This document shows positions 1 through 5,646 of a stretch of 17,035 bases of DNA, in pieces. Every line of letters begins with the position of its first letter. Position 1 is the stretch's first letter. The notes beneath the pieces are model-generated. The model saw nothing but the letters and a program-made list of their open reading frames with translations, did no database searches and was not told the DNA's origin. The translations under genes were made by a program, and so were the position numbers. This DNA is from an uncultured Anaerococcus sp. (GTDB taxonomy: Bacteria; Bacillota; Clostridia; Tissierellales; Peptoniphilaceae), in the NCBI GenBank assembly GCA_902465755.1, contig CABQOK010000007.1, positions 1 through 17,035 of the forward strand. Reading direction: 5' to 3'.

Positions 1-133
1 GCGAGGTGAAGCGAAGCTGAGCCCGCAAACTACCGTCGACCGAAGTGGAGACATCTCATAAAACTTCTCCACCTCTAATGGAGTTGTCATAGCGAGCGTA
101 GCGAACTGATAAAATGTGCCGGACTGTCGAGCT

Positions 134-202
134 TCGATTTTTGGAAAAAATCGAGTTCTTGGGACTTATTTGAAAAATAAGTTCCAAGAACTCGAAGAGT
201 TC
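134..202. other. Three overlapping, mutually exclusive hairpins
   Basis: Three inverted repeats share arms. The first is TCGATTTTT (134-142) with AAAAATCGA (146-154). The second is a 21-bp stem, 151-171 with 175-195, around a GAA loop, containing one G-T wobble (163/183). The third is GAACTC (188-193) with GAGTTC (197-202). Hairpin 1 overlaps the left arm of hairpin 2, and hairpin 3 overlaps its right arm, so an RNA could form either the central long stem or the two outer ones. No T-run follows, so this is not a standard terminator. Whether the region is transcribed is unknown. Confidence 0.6.
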
Positions 203-210
203 AAAATCTA

Positions 211-306
211 GGGAGCCCTCGTCATGGGCCACTATTTTGTAAAGCAAAATAGTGTAGTATCCTTTGTTAATATTAACAAAGGATAAAAGAACCATGAATA
301 TCGTTC
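211..306. repeat. Repeat block A, copy 1 (hairpin cluster)
   Basis: This block of about 96 bases matches 6250-6346 closely. It contains successive inverted repeats: a 10-bp stem with arms 230-239 and 245-254, a perfect 26-base palindrome (259-284), and a weaker 7-bp hairpin with one mismatch (289-306). Loop bases differ between the two copies while stem arms are nearly unchanged. It has no coding character, so it is most likely a structured mobile or dispersed intergenic repeat. Confidence 0.75.
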
Positions 307-341
307 TATTAAAAAAAGGTGAAACGAAGCTGAGCCCGCAA

Positions 342-602
342 TCCACCTCGACAGAGCTTCCACGGGGAAGCGACAAGAGGTCTACAGTCTAAGCCACACG
401 TAGATATTACAGAACAACTTATTTAAGCAAATATCCGAAACCCCAAACTTCTCCACAAGGTCGAAGTAAGGGAAAACTTGTGCTTCAAATAACAGCAAGA
501 GAAACAGTCCTTTATATCGATCGAATAGAATGCCCTTACCCTTATATCTAATGGGCCTGGCAACAATGAACGATAGAGAATTGATGGCAGCCCTTAATCG
601 AG
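342..602. repeat. Repeat block B, copy 1
   Basis: This block corresponds to 6017-6251. Shared phrases include the start TCCACCTCGACAGAGCTTCC, a GGTCGAAGTAAGGGAAA-like element near 461-477, and a nearly identical 58-base end (about 545-602) running into CTTAATCGAGG. The start can fold: CTTCC and GGAAG flank a four-base loop. This copy carries insertions relative to copy 2. Shorter partial relatives lie at about 5068-5160 and 5818-5920. Confidence 0.75.
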
Positions 603-642
603 GCTTTGCGAGTATGAGACGAAGTCGAATCCGCAAACTACC

Positions 643-670
643 GTCGAGCGAAGTCGAGACATCTCATAAA
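643..670. repeat. GTCGA...GAGACATCTCATAA intergenic motif
   Basis: One of about eight copies of a short motif whose form is GTCGAGCGNAGTCGAGACAT followed by CTCATAA. Other copies, some degenerate, are at 35-63, 5178-5205, 5262-5288, 5932-5956, 5986-6008, 6394-6430 and 6450-6487. All lie between genes. It resembles the short GAGCGNAGTCGA-type intergenic repeats seen in many unrelated bacterial genomes; that comparison is from memory. Confidence 0.65.
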
Positions 671-819
671 ACCTTCAATTCCCCTTCTGTCTACCTCAGA
701 GAAGACATCTCGCATCCATTACTATCTAAAATAAATTTCCTTCCCAAATCATGGTAAATCAAGGCCTCAACCCATATAATGTAGATGCTAATACTATGAA
801 AATAAAAATTATTTTCTTT

Positions 820-834
820 TGATATTGATTATTG
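820..834. promoter_or_regulatory. Fur-like box upstream of feoA1
   Basis: TGATATTGATTATTG matches the 7-1-7 Fur consensus TGATAATNATTATCA at 11 of 14 defined positions. It overlaps the -35 region of the feo promoter, where bound Fur-Fe(II) would block RNA polymerase. A better box lies before the flavodoxin gene, which supports shared iron control. PerR or Zur boxes are similar in sequence, so the exact family member is not fixed by sequence alone. Confidence 0.55.
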
Positions 835-853
835 TTTCGTTTTGTGATATATT
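825..853 (+). promoter_or_regulatory. Promoter of the feo operon
   Basis: TTGATT (825-830), a 17-base spacer and TATATT (848-853), with an extended -10 TG at 845-846. This is the best sigma-A-type promoter upstream of feoA1. It predicts a transcript start near 860 and a leader of about 80 bases. The Fur-like box at 820-834 covers the -35 element. Confidence 0.6.
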
Positions 854-878
854 ATTAGCAGATAATAAACAGAGTAAA

Positions 879-906
879 TTTTAGATATATTATAATATAT
901 CTAAAA
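879..906. promoter_or_regulatory. 28-base perfect palindrome in the feo leader
   Basis: A perfect AT-rich palindrome with TTTTAGATATAT as its left arm, centred between 892 and 893. It lies between the predicted transcript start and the feoA1 ribosome binding site (931-936). It could be a second operator for a dimeric regulator, or a leader mRNA hairpin. It is not a clean match to the Fur or DtxR/MntR consensus, so the role is open. Confidence 0.5.
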
Positions 907-941
907 AATGTTTGTTGCTGTTAAAATAGATTGGAGTTATA

Positions 942-1160
942 GTGCCTGTAACATTATTAAATGAAGGTGAAAAAGCTGAAATTGTCGCCATCAAGGGGAC
1001 AGATTCAATTAGGAAACATTTGAACAATCTTGGTTTTGCGAAGGGCAGAATCATTAGCTTGCAGAAATTTGATGGAGTAAACTATATTTTCGTTATCGAT
1101 GGCAACCGCTTTGCTCTAAGCAAGGATTTGGCTAAACGAATTATGGTTAAGGAGTGTTAA
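942..1160 (+). CDS. feoA: FeoA family protein, first copy
   Basis: This 72-residue protein fits the small SH3-like FeoA family (usual length 70-85), cytoplasmic partners of the FeoB ferrous-iron transporter. The family pattern is visible: a leading L-x-x-G-E-x-A-x-I segment, then a R-K-H-L-x-x-L-G-F-A-x-G turn at about residues 24-36, and a C-terminal strand ending A-L-S-K-D-L-A-K-R-I. The start is GTG, chosen because TTGGAG at 931-936 sits five bases upstream and the family N-terminus begins there. It is the first gene of feoA-feoA-feoB; the next start directly abuts its stop codon. It is more divergent than the second copy. FeoA is thought to modulate FeoB, but its mechanism is not settled, and why two copies are needed is unknown. 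Confidence 0.85.
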   Translation: MPVTLLNEGEKAEIVAIKGTDSIRKHLNNLGFAKGRIISLQKFDGVNYIFVIDGNRFALSKDLAKRIMVKEC

Positions 1161-1388
1161 ATGAATACATTAGATAAGACAGAAATAGGTAAGACTGTCA
1201 AAGTAGTAAAGATTTTAGGAGATTCCCCAACCAAGAGGAGAATCATGGATATGGGTCTTACAAAAAATACAGAAGTTTTTGTAAGAAAGGTAGCTCCCTT
1301 AGGAGATCCTATCCAAGTAAGCTTACGTGGATATGAGCTTACTATTAGAAAAGAAGATGCGAAGAATATAGGGGTTGAAGAAATATGA
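1161..1388 (+). CDS. feoA: FeoA family protein, second copy
   Basis: A 75-residue FeoA protein with the textbook pattern: an early G-K-T-V-K-V-V-K-I strand, the loop K-R-R-I-M-D-M-G-L-T around residues 25-34, then P-L-G-D-P-I-Q-V-S-L-R-G-Y-E-L-T-I-R-K-E-D-A near the C-terminus. That last segment is the strongest FeoA signature. AAGGAG (1149-1154) precedes the ATG, which follows the stop of feoA1 with no gap. Its stop overlaps the feoB start in an ATGA arrangement, implying translational coupling with the transporter. It probably binds the cytoplasmic side of FeoB. It is the more typical of the two FeoA copies here. Confidence 0.9.
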   Translation: MNTLDKTEIGKTVKVVKILGDSPTKRRIMDMGLTKNTEVFVRKVAPLGDPIQVSLRGYELTIRKEDAKNIGVEEI

Positions 1389-3535
1389 CTTACAAAATAG
1401 CATTAGCAGGTAACCCAAACTCTGGAAAAACTACCCTATTTAATGCCTTGACAGGTTCAAACCAAAGAGTTGGTAACTGGCCAGGGGTTACAGTAGATAA
1501 GAAACAAGGAGTTTTGAAGGGCCACAAAGATATAATTATAGAAGACCTTCCTGGCATCTACTCTCTTTCTCCTTACACAATGGAGGAGGTCGTAAGTAGG
1601 GAATATCTTGTAGGTGAAAGACCAGATTTAATTATCAACTTAGTAGATGGCTCAAATATAGTTAGAAACTTATACCTTACAAGTCAACTATTAGAGCTAA
1701 ATATCCCTGTTGTCATCGCTCTTAACATGATGGACATTGTAAGAAGTAGGGGAGATAAGATTGACGTAGACAAGCTTTCAAAGAAGTTAGGCTGTCCTAT
1801 TGTCGAGATAGTTGCCATGAAAGGCCAAGGTGTTGATAAGCTAATTAGTGAGACAGTTAAGCTTAAAGACAGAGATATCAAACCAAATAGCTTGGTTTTC
1901 GACGACGAACTTGAAGAAGTTTTAAGTAAAATAGAAAAAGATTATTCAAACAAATTAGACAAAGAATTATCAAGATATTATGCAATAAAATTGTTTGAAA
2001 ATGACGAAGAAAGCCTAAGCCATCTCAATATCAACTCAAATGATTTGAAGGAAGTTACAAAAATCAGAGAAGACTTCGAAGAAAAGATGGATGATGACGC
2101 AGAAAGTATCATCACTTCCGCAAGATACGAAAATCTCGAAAATTTGTCAACAGCTGTCTTGGTCAAGGCAAAACCAAAATTATCCATAACTGACAGGATA
2201 GATAAGATCGTTACAAGCAGAATTTGGGGACTTCCAATCTTTGCCCTAGTGATGTTCTTAGTTTATTTCATGGCAGTTTATGAGAAAAGTCCAGGAACCT
2301 TAGGAACAGATGCCGTAAATGGTTTCTTTGAAGAAACTCTAACCCCTTGGGTGTCAGGTCTAATGGATCAAGCATCAATCCACCCGGTAATCCACTCCCT
2401 AGTAATAGATGGTATCATTGCAGGTGTGGGAGCTGTACTTGGATTCTTGCCACAAATGATGGTCCTATTTGCCCTCCTAAGCATCCTAGAAGACATTGGA
2501 TATATGGCAAGAGTGGCCTTCATCATGGACAGAATGTTTAGGAGATTTGGCCTATCAGGAAAATCATTTATCCCAGCCATGGTTGCTACAGGATGTGGAG
2601 TTCCAGGAGTTCAAGCATCAAGGACTATCGAATCTGATAGGGACAGAAAGATTACAATAATGACTTCGACCTTTATGCCTTGCTCAGCAAAACTACCAGT
2701 AATAGCATTAATCGTTGGAGCCTTCTTCCCAGAACACCAAGCCCTTGTTTCCTTCTCCTTCTATATGATAGGTATAGCAAGCATAGTAGTATCTGGAATC
2801 ATATTGAAGAAATTCAAAGAGTTACAAGCAGATCCTGCTCCATTTATCATGGAACTACCTCCATACCACGCACCACGTGCTAAGTCAGTGCTTACAGATG
2901 TCTACAACAAGTCAAAGGCTTACGTTAAAAGAGCAGGAACTGTAATATTCCTTTCAACAATTATAATATGGTTCCTATCAAACTTCGACTTTAGTCTTAA
3001 CCTAGTAGAAGCTGAAGCAGAAACATCAATACTAGCAAGATTAGGATCAGCAATTGCCATAATATTTAGACCAATTGGTTTTGATTCATGGCAGGCAACA
3101 GTAGCAACAATCACAGGCTTTGTAGCCAAAGAAAATGTAGTTGCTACAATGGGAGTTGTCCTAGGATTAGGTTCAGAAGTTACAGAAGAAAGCCAAGAAC
3201 TCTTGATGGCCTTCAACCACGCCCTAGCTACTCCAGTAGCTGGATATTCCTTCCTACTTTTCAACATGCTATGCATGCCATGCTTTGCAGCAGTAGGAGC
3301 TATCAAGACAGAAATGGCAGATAACAAATGGACAGCAATTACCATATCCTACCAAATGGGCTATGCTTACCTAGTAAGCTTGATATTCTACAATATTGCA
3401 AACCTAATATTATACAGAATATTCAACATAGGAACAATATTTGGATTTGCTGGACTAGCTTTACTAATCTACCTAATAGCTAGAAAACCATCACAAGAAA
3501 AGAAAAGACTTAACTACGAAAAATCAGTAGCTTAA
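1385..3535 (+). CDS. feoB: Ferrous iron transport protein B (FeoB)
   Basis: This 716-residue protein is the membrane Fe(II) importer FeoB. The N-terminal GTPase domain shows G1 GNPNSGKTT (residues 9-17), the conserved G-V-T-V-D switch region near 35-39, G3 DLPG and G4 NMMD. A helical linker (about 165-270) follows, then a multi-helix membrane domain from about 283. Both Gate motifs carry the expected cysteines: GCGVPG (403-408), CSAKLP (433-438) and CMPC (630-633), plus the conserved AKEN at 581-584. Length suits Gram-positive FeoB proteins, somewhat shorter than the E. coli protein. It overlaps feoA2 by four bases and is probably repressed by iron through the Fur-like box at 820-834. The frame is intact throughout. 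Confidence 0.97.
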   Translation: MTYKIALAGNPNSGKTTLFNALTGSNQRVGNWPGVTVDKKQGVLKGHKDIIIEDLPGIYSLSPYTMEEVVSREYLVGERPDLIINLVDGSNIVRNLYLTSQLLELNIPVVIALNMMDIVRSRGDKIDVDKLSKKLGCPIVEIVAMKGQGVDKLISETVKLKDRDIKPNSLVFDDELEEVLSKIEKDYSNKLDKELSRYYAIKLFENDEESLSHLNINSNDLKEVTKIREDFEEKMDDDAESIITSARYENLENLSTAVLVKAKPKLSITDRIDKIVTSRIWGLPIFALVMFLVYFMAVYEKSPGTLGTDAVNGFFEETLTPWVSGLMDQASIHPVIHSLVIDGIIAGVGAVLGFLPQMMVLFALLSILEDIGYMARVAFIMDRMFRRFGLSGKSFIPAMVATGCGVPGVQASRTIESDRDRKITIMTSTFMPCSAKLPVIALIVGAFFPEHQALVSFSFYMIGIASIVVSGIILKKFKELQADPAPFIMELPPYHAPRAKSVLTDVYNKSKAYVKRAGTVIFLSTIIIWFLSNFDFSLNLVEAEAETSILARLGSAIAIIFRPIGFDSWQATVATITGFVAKENVVATMGVVLGLGSEVTEESQELLMAFNHALATPVAGYSFLLFNMLCMPCFAAVGAIKTEMADNKWTAITISYQMGYAYLVSLIFYNIANLILYRIFNIGTIFGFAGLALLIYLIARKPSQEKKRLNYEKSVA

Positions 3536-3553
3536 AGCTATTAGAAAAGCACA

Positions 3554-3582
3554 TCTCCTCGCAATCATATATTGTGGGGAGA
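3554..3582 (+). other. Hairpin between feoB and the Cys-rich gene
   Basis: TCTCCTCGCAAT (3554-3565) and ATTGTGGGGAGA (3571-3582) form a 12-bp stem with two G-T wobbles around a five-base loop. A purine-rich stretch follows instead of a T-run, so it is not a standard terminator. In the feo transcript it could protect the feoB 3' end or reduce readthrough to the small gene. Confidence 0.55.
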
Positions 3583-3602
3583 GGGAGCTTAAAGGAGATA
3601 AC

Positions 3603-3773
3603 ATGAACATTCAATCAATAATTTTACTAATAATAATCCTCGGCATATGCGCCTATGTGATTTACACAAGATTTATATCAGCAGATGGTCATGCAGGATG
3701 TAAAGATTGCACAGCTTGCAGCTCATCAAATCACAAAAACGATAATCACACTTCTTGTGGTTGCGGTTGCTAG
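3603..3773 (+). CDS. FeoB-associated Cys-rich membrane protein
   Basis: A 56-residue peptide. Residues 4-20 form one hydrophobic membrane helix (S-I-I-L-L-I-I-I-L-G-I core). A short juxtamembrane segment follows, then a Cys/His-rich tail: C33, C36 and C39 in a C-x-x-C-x-x-C pattern, several His, and a terminal S-C-G-C-G-C. This is the layout of the small FeoB-associated Cys-rich family found after feoB in Firmicutes. AAAGGAG at 3591-3597 supports the ATG. The tail probably binds iron or another metal, possibly passing it to or from FeoB, but no function is proven for the family. It lies 67 bases after feoB, behind a hairpin, and is likely cotranscribed. Confidence 0.85.
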   Translation: MNIQSIILLIIILGICAYVIYTRFISADGHAGCKDCTACSSSNHKNDNHTSCGCGC

Positions 3774-3885
3774 AAGTTCTTAAATAAGGACATAACAAGC
3801 ACAAAATAATAAGACCCACTAAGAGGTAATTTCACAAAACTTCAATACTAATTTATAAAGAATGTAATTTTTTTTACAAAAACAC

Positions 3886-3900
3886 TGATAAAGGTTATCA
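3886..3900. promoter_or_regulatory. Fur-like box upstream of flavodoxin
   Basis: TGATAAAGGTTATCA has perfect 6-base inverted arms and matches 12 of 14 defined positions of the 7-1-7 Fur consensus TGATAATNATTATCA. It ends ten bases upstream of the -35 at 3911-3916. Flavodoxin induction under iron limitation is a classic Fur-regulated response, so the location makes sense. It is the stronger of the two boxes in this window. Confidence 0.65.
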
Positions 3901-3910
3901 CTATCATCAA

Positions 3911-3939
3911 TTGAGATGAGGTTAACATAAAAATAATAA
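3911..3939 (+). promoter_or_regulatory. Promoter of flavodoxin and DUF3793 genes
   Basis: TTGAGA (3911-3916), a 17-base spacer and TAATAA (3934-3939). The next strong element is the AAGGAG-type ribosome binding site at 3946-3951, so this would give a very short leader. An upstream promoter starting within the 3870-3900 T-rich region cannot be excluded. Confidence 0.5.
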
Positions 3940-3957
3940 ACAATAAAGGAGAAAATT

Positions 3958-4389
3958 ATGGCAAAAGTAGCAGTAGTATATTGGTCAGGAACAGGTAATA
4001 CAGAAAAGATGGCAGAAGAATTCGTACAAGCAGTAAAGGCAAATGGCAGTGAGGCAGAAATATTTTTCGCAGGAGAGTTCACATCAGATAATATAACAAA
4101 TTTCGATGCCTTCGCTTTTGGATGTCCAGCAATGGGAAATGAACAACTAGAAGATGGTGAGTTCGAGCCAATGTTTGAAGAAGTTGAAGATAAACTTGAT
4201 AACAAGCCAACAGTCCTTTTCGGATCATACGAATGGAATGACGGCCAATGGATGTATGATTGGCAAGAAAGGGCCAAAGATAGTGGAATCAACCTAGCAG
4301 CAGATGGTCTAATCGCCTACGATGACCCAGACGAGGAGGCTCTCGAATCAGTTAGGAATCTCGCCAAAACTCTTCTAGAGAAAATCTAA
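3958..4389 (+). CDS. Flavodoxin, short-chain
   Basis: A 143-residue FMN-binding electron carrier, cytoplasmic. The phosphate-binding loop S-G-T-G-N-T sits at residues 10-15, right after the first strand V-A-V-V-Y-W. The FMN isoalloxazine loops are also visible: G-C-P-A-M-G-N-E-Q-L-E-D (55-66) and F-G-S-Y-E-W-N-D-G-Q-W-M (88-99). Length and motifs match short-chain flavodoxins of clostridia. AAAGGAG precedes the ATG by six bases. In anaerobes flavodoxin replaces ferredoxin when iron is scarce. A near-consensus Fur-like box (3886-3900) and the adjacent feo operon support that role here. The DUF3793 gene starts on the last base of this stop codon, so the two form one operon. Confidence 0.95.
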   Translation: MAKVAVVYWSGTGNTEKMAEEFVQAVKANGSEAEIFFAGEFTSDNITNFDAFAFGCPAMGNEQLEDGEFEPMFEEVEDKLDNKPTVLFGSYEWNDGQWMYDWQERAKDSGINLAADGLIAYDDPDEEALESVRNLAKTLLEKI

Positions 4390-4940
4390 TGCAGGAAGAA
4401 TTCCTAGTCTTCCACGCATCTCCAGTTTTGTGCGGGATAAAGGCAGCTAATCTCTTCCAGATAAGATCAACTGACCTAAATTACGTAAGAAGAGTAATCA
4501 AATCTTGGGAAGAGGCCATTAAGACTTGCAAATCCTGCGATCTTAAGTTCAAACTTATTGCCAAAAAGGAAAAAGGGTTCCTAGTACTAGCATACAGAAA
4601 TAAGAAACTTGAGACCATCCTAGAAGATGAAGAAACTAAAACTTTTATAAAAAACTTAGGCTATGATACTGAAAGCCTTGCCAAATGCCTAAATAGGCTA
4701 GCAATAAGACTAAAAGTCGACGACTTCCCTCACGAGATAGGACTTTTTCTAGGCTACCCTCTAGACGACGTAAAGGCCTTTATCAAACACGAGGGCAAAA
4801 ACTTCATCCTCAACGGAACATGGAAAGTCTACTACGATGCAGAAAGAAAAAGACAAATCTTCAAAGCCTACAACGAAAGCAAAGAGAGATGCAGGATGCT
4901 AATAAAAAACGGAGGCCACATTCATGAACTAGTTGGATAA
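4389..4940 (+). CDS. DUF3793 family protein
   Basis: A 183-residue cytoplasmic protein of a family without known function. Typical features are S-P-V-L-C-G-I-K-A-A-N-L-F near the N-terminus (11-23), F-P-H-E-I-G-L-F-L-G-Y-P at 113-124 followed by D-D-V-K-A-F-I, N-G-T-W-K-V-Y at 142-148, and a basic helical tail. Cysteines occur at 15, in the K-T-C-K-S-C-D segment, and further on. The start ATG shares one base with the flavodoxin stop, so expression is coupled. From memory, DUF3793 genes often sit beside flavodoxin and iron-transport genes in clostridia, which suggests a link to iron limitation or electron transfer. No catalytic motif is evident. A terminator follows at about 4975-5007. Confidence 0.85.
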   Translation: MQEEFLVFHASPVLCGIKAANLFQIRSTDLNYVRRVIKSWEEAIKTCKSCDLKFKLIAKKEKGFLVLAYRNKKLETILEDEETKTFIKNLGYDTESLAKCLNRLAIRLKVDDFPHEIGLFLGYPLDDVKAFIKHEGKNFILNGTWKVYYDAERKRQIFKAYNESKERCRMLIKNGGHIHELVG

Positions 4941-4974
4941 GAAAAACACAAACATACTATAATATTAGAATAAC

Positions 4975-5007
4975 AAACTGCCCAACTCCTAGGGCAGTTT
5001 TCCTTTA
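4975..5007 (+). terminator. Rho-independent terminator after the DUF3793 gene
   Basis: AAACTGCCC (4975-4983) and GGGCAGTTT (4992-5000) form a 9-bp stem with an eight-base loop, followed by TTCCTTT. It lies 35 bases past the DUF3793 stop codon and should end the flavodoxin operon. Confidence 0.85.
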
Positions 5008-5388
5008 CCTAAAAATAAAAAATTCTAGGAATTAAAGTATAGATATCCTAAACAGTCACCCTACAGCCCGAGACTTCTCCACAAGGTCGAAGTAAGGGAA
5101 AGGGAATTGTAGTATTCACATAAAAACAAATCACGCTATTGTCCTTATATCTAATGGGAATGTATTCCGTACCTTATCCCGACCGAAGTGGAGGAATCTC
5201 ATAAATTATATAAAAACCACTATGAATCGAAGCGGAAGATTTCAAATCCTATACCCCTTATGTCGAGCGTAGTCGAGACATCTCATAATTAAAAATCACA
5301 CTTCTATAGCTACAAGCATCCAGAATAAAAGAATGAGAATTGCTTAATATAATAATATTAATAGAATAATTCAATAATTTTGTAGAAA
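5008..5388. repeat. Gene-free repeat stretch before the toxin locus
   Basis: No gene seen. About 5068-5160 is a partial relative of block B, with CTCCACAAGGTCGAAGTAAG and CCTTATATCTAATGGG both shared with blocks at 342-602 and 6017-6251. Copies of the GTCGA/ACATCTC motif lie at 5178-5205 and 5262-5288, and a degenerate relative near 5225-5245. From about 5330 the sequence is AT-rich and leads into the toxin promoter. Confidence 0.6.
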
Positions 5389-5389
5389 A

Positions 5390-5417
5390 TTAAAAACTAT
5401 ATAAAATGAAGTATAAT
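5390..5417 (+). promoter_or_regulatory. Promoter of the Fst-like toxin
   Basis: A perfect -10 TATAAT (5412-5417) with a weak -35 TTAAAA (5390-5395) at a 16-base spacing. This predicts a start near 5424 and a leader of about 40 bases that contains the hairpin over the ribosome binding site. Confidence 0.55.
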
Positions 5418-5433
5418 ATATATGTTATCATCA

Positions 5434-5458
5434 CTTCCATTAGCATGGAAGGAGGTGA
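5434..5458 (+). promoter_or_regulatory. Hairpin overlapping the toxin ribosome binding site
   Basis: CTTCCAT (5434-5440) and ATGGAAG (5445-5451) form a perfect 7-bp hairpin with loop TAGC. The right arm runs into the very strong ribosome binding site AAGGAGGTGA (5449-5458), hiding its first bases. Par loci of the Fst family use a 5' stem-loop to restrain toxin translation, so this fits a type I toxin leader. Confidence 0.6.
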
Positions 5459-5462
5459 AATC

Positions 5463-5558
5463 GTGCGAGAATTCTACAACATCATAGTTACTATCACAGT
5501 AGATATAGTTGGTCACTTAATCTGCAAATGGCTAGATAGTATACTCGATGATAACTAG
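5463..5558 (+). CDS. Putative Fst/par-family type I toxin peptide
   Basis: A 31-residue peptide starting at GTG. It has a charged start (M-R-E-F-Y-N), a hydrophobic helix (about residues 6-20) with the phrase V-G-H-L-I-C-K-W-L-D, and a polar, acidic end (S-I-L-D-D-N). This resembles Fst-type membrane toxins such as that of pAD1 in size, polarity and W-L-D/L-D motif. The assignment rests mostly on locus design: a strong but hairpin-masked ribosome binding site (5449-5458), a symmetric terminator directly after the stop (5563-5591), and a repeat of codons 4-13 placed in a convergent antisense unit (5616-5646). Such toxins damage the membrane when the antisense RNA is lost. It could instead be another small membrane peptide with antisense control. 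The internal Pro of classic Fst is absent. Confidence 0.7.
   Translation: MREFYNIIVTITVDIVGHLICKWLDSILDDN
5472..5501 (+). repeat. Direct repeat, toxin-side copy
   Basis: TTCTACAACATCATAGTTAC begins this 30-base segment inside the toxin coding sequence. It matches 5616-5646 with one extra base and about three substitutions. In Fst/par loci, such repeats give the toxin mRNA and convergent antisense RNA their complementarity outside the terminator. Confidence 0.75.
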
Positions 5559-5560
5559 CA

Positions 5561-5632
5561 TAAAAAAGACGAGCCCTACGCTCGTCTTTTTATTTGGTCG
5601 AAACCATGCATTTTCTTCTACAACAATCATGG
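5561..5632 (-). ncRNA. Putative antisense antitoxin RNA (RNA II-like)
   Basis: On the minus strand a perfect TATAAT (plus-strand 5638-5643) predicts a transcript starting at about 5630-5634 and ending at the shared terminator, about 70 bases long. That is close to the RNA II of pAD1 par. Its 5' part carries the complement of TTCTACAACA, which also occurs in the toxin mRNA (5472-5481), and its 3' part is complementary to the toxin mRNA terminator. AACCATG (5602-5608) and CATGGTT (5628-5634) could present the TTCTACAACA complement in a hairpin loop. Transcription is inferred, not shown. Confidence 0.55.
5563..5591. terminator. Symmetric bidirectional terminator
   Basis: A perfect 12-bp stem, AAAAAGACGAGC (5563-5574) with GCTCGTCTTTTT (5580-5591), around the loop CCTAC. 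The A-run on one arm and T-run on the other allow termination on either strand. It lies five bases past the toxin stop. A shared terminator between convergent sense and antisense RNAs is a hallmark of Fst/par loci. Confidence 0.9.
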
Positions 5633-5646
5633 TTACTATTATAGTA
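5616..5646 (-). repeat. Direct repeat, antisense-side copy
   Basis: This is the second copy of the toxin repeat (5472-5501), one base longer: TTCTACAACAATCATGGTTA and onward. It overlaps the antisense -10 and predicted start, so only its left half (about 5616-5632) would be transcribed. It has no open frame of its own, so its conservation is best explained by pairing with toxin mRNA. Confidence 0.75.

Larger units (their letters stand above)
1..819. other. Gene-free stretch made of degenerate intergenic repeats
   Basis: I find no credible gene here. Open frames of 75 to 106 codons exist on both strands but lack a convincing ribosome binding site, have no recognisable protein character, and lie inside repeat copies and hairpins that recur at 5040-6500. 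The stretch holds hairpins at 134-202, repeat block A (211-306), repeat block B (342-602) and two copies of a GTCGA/ACATCTC motif (35-63 and 643-670). From about 671 to 819 the sequence becomes ordinary AT-rich intergenic DNA leading to the feo promoter. A phrase of about 20 bases near the left edge (5-26) recurs at 319-339. Confidence 0.7.

Noticed and set aside
56..757. Open frames of 75-106 codons on both strands in the left repeat region
   Set aside because: They lie in hairpins and repeat copies, lack ribosome binding sites and resemble no protein.
3554..3582. Terminator directly after feoB
   Set aside because: The stem is good but is followed by a purine-rich tract and then the ribosome binding site of the next gene, with no T-run.
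3819..4292. A 157-codon minus-strand frame over the flavodoxin gene
   Set aside because: It is antisense to a clear flavodoxin with full motifs, and its only support is an open frame.
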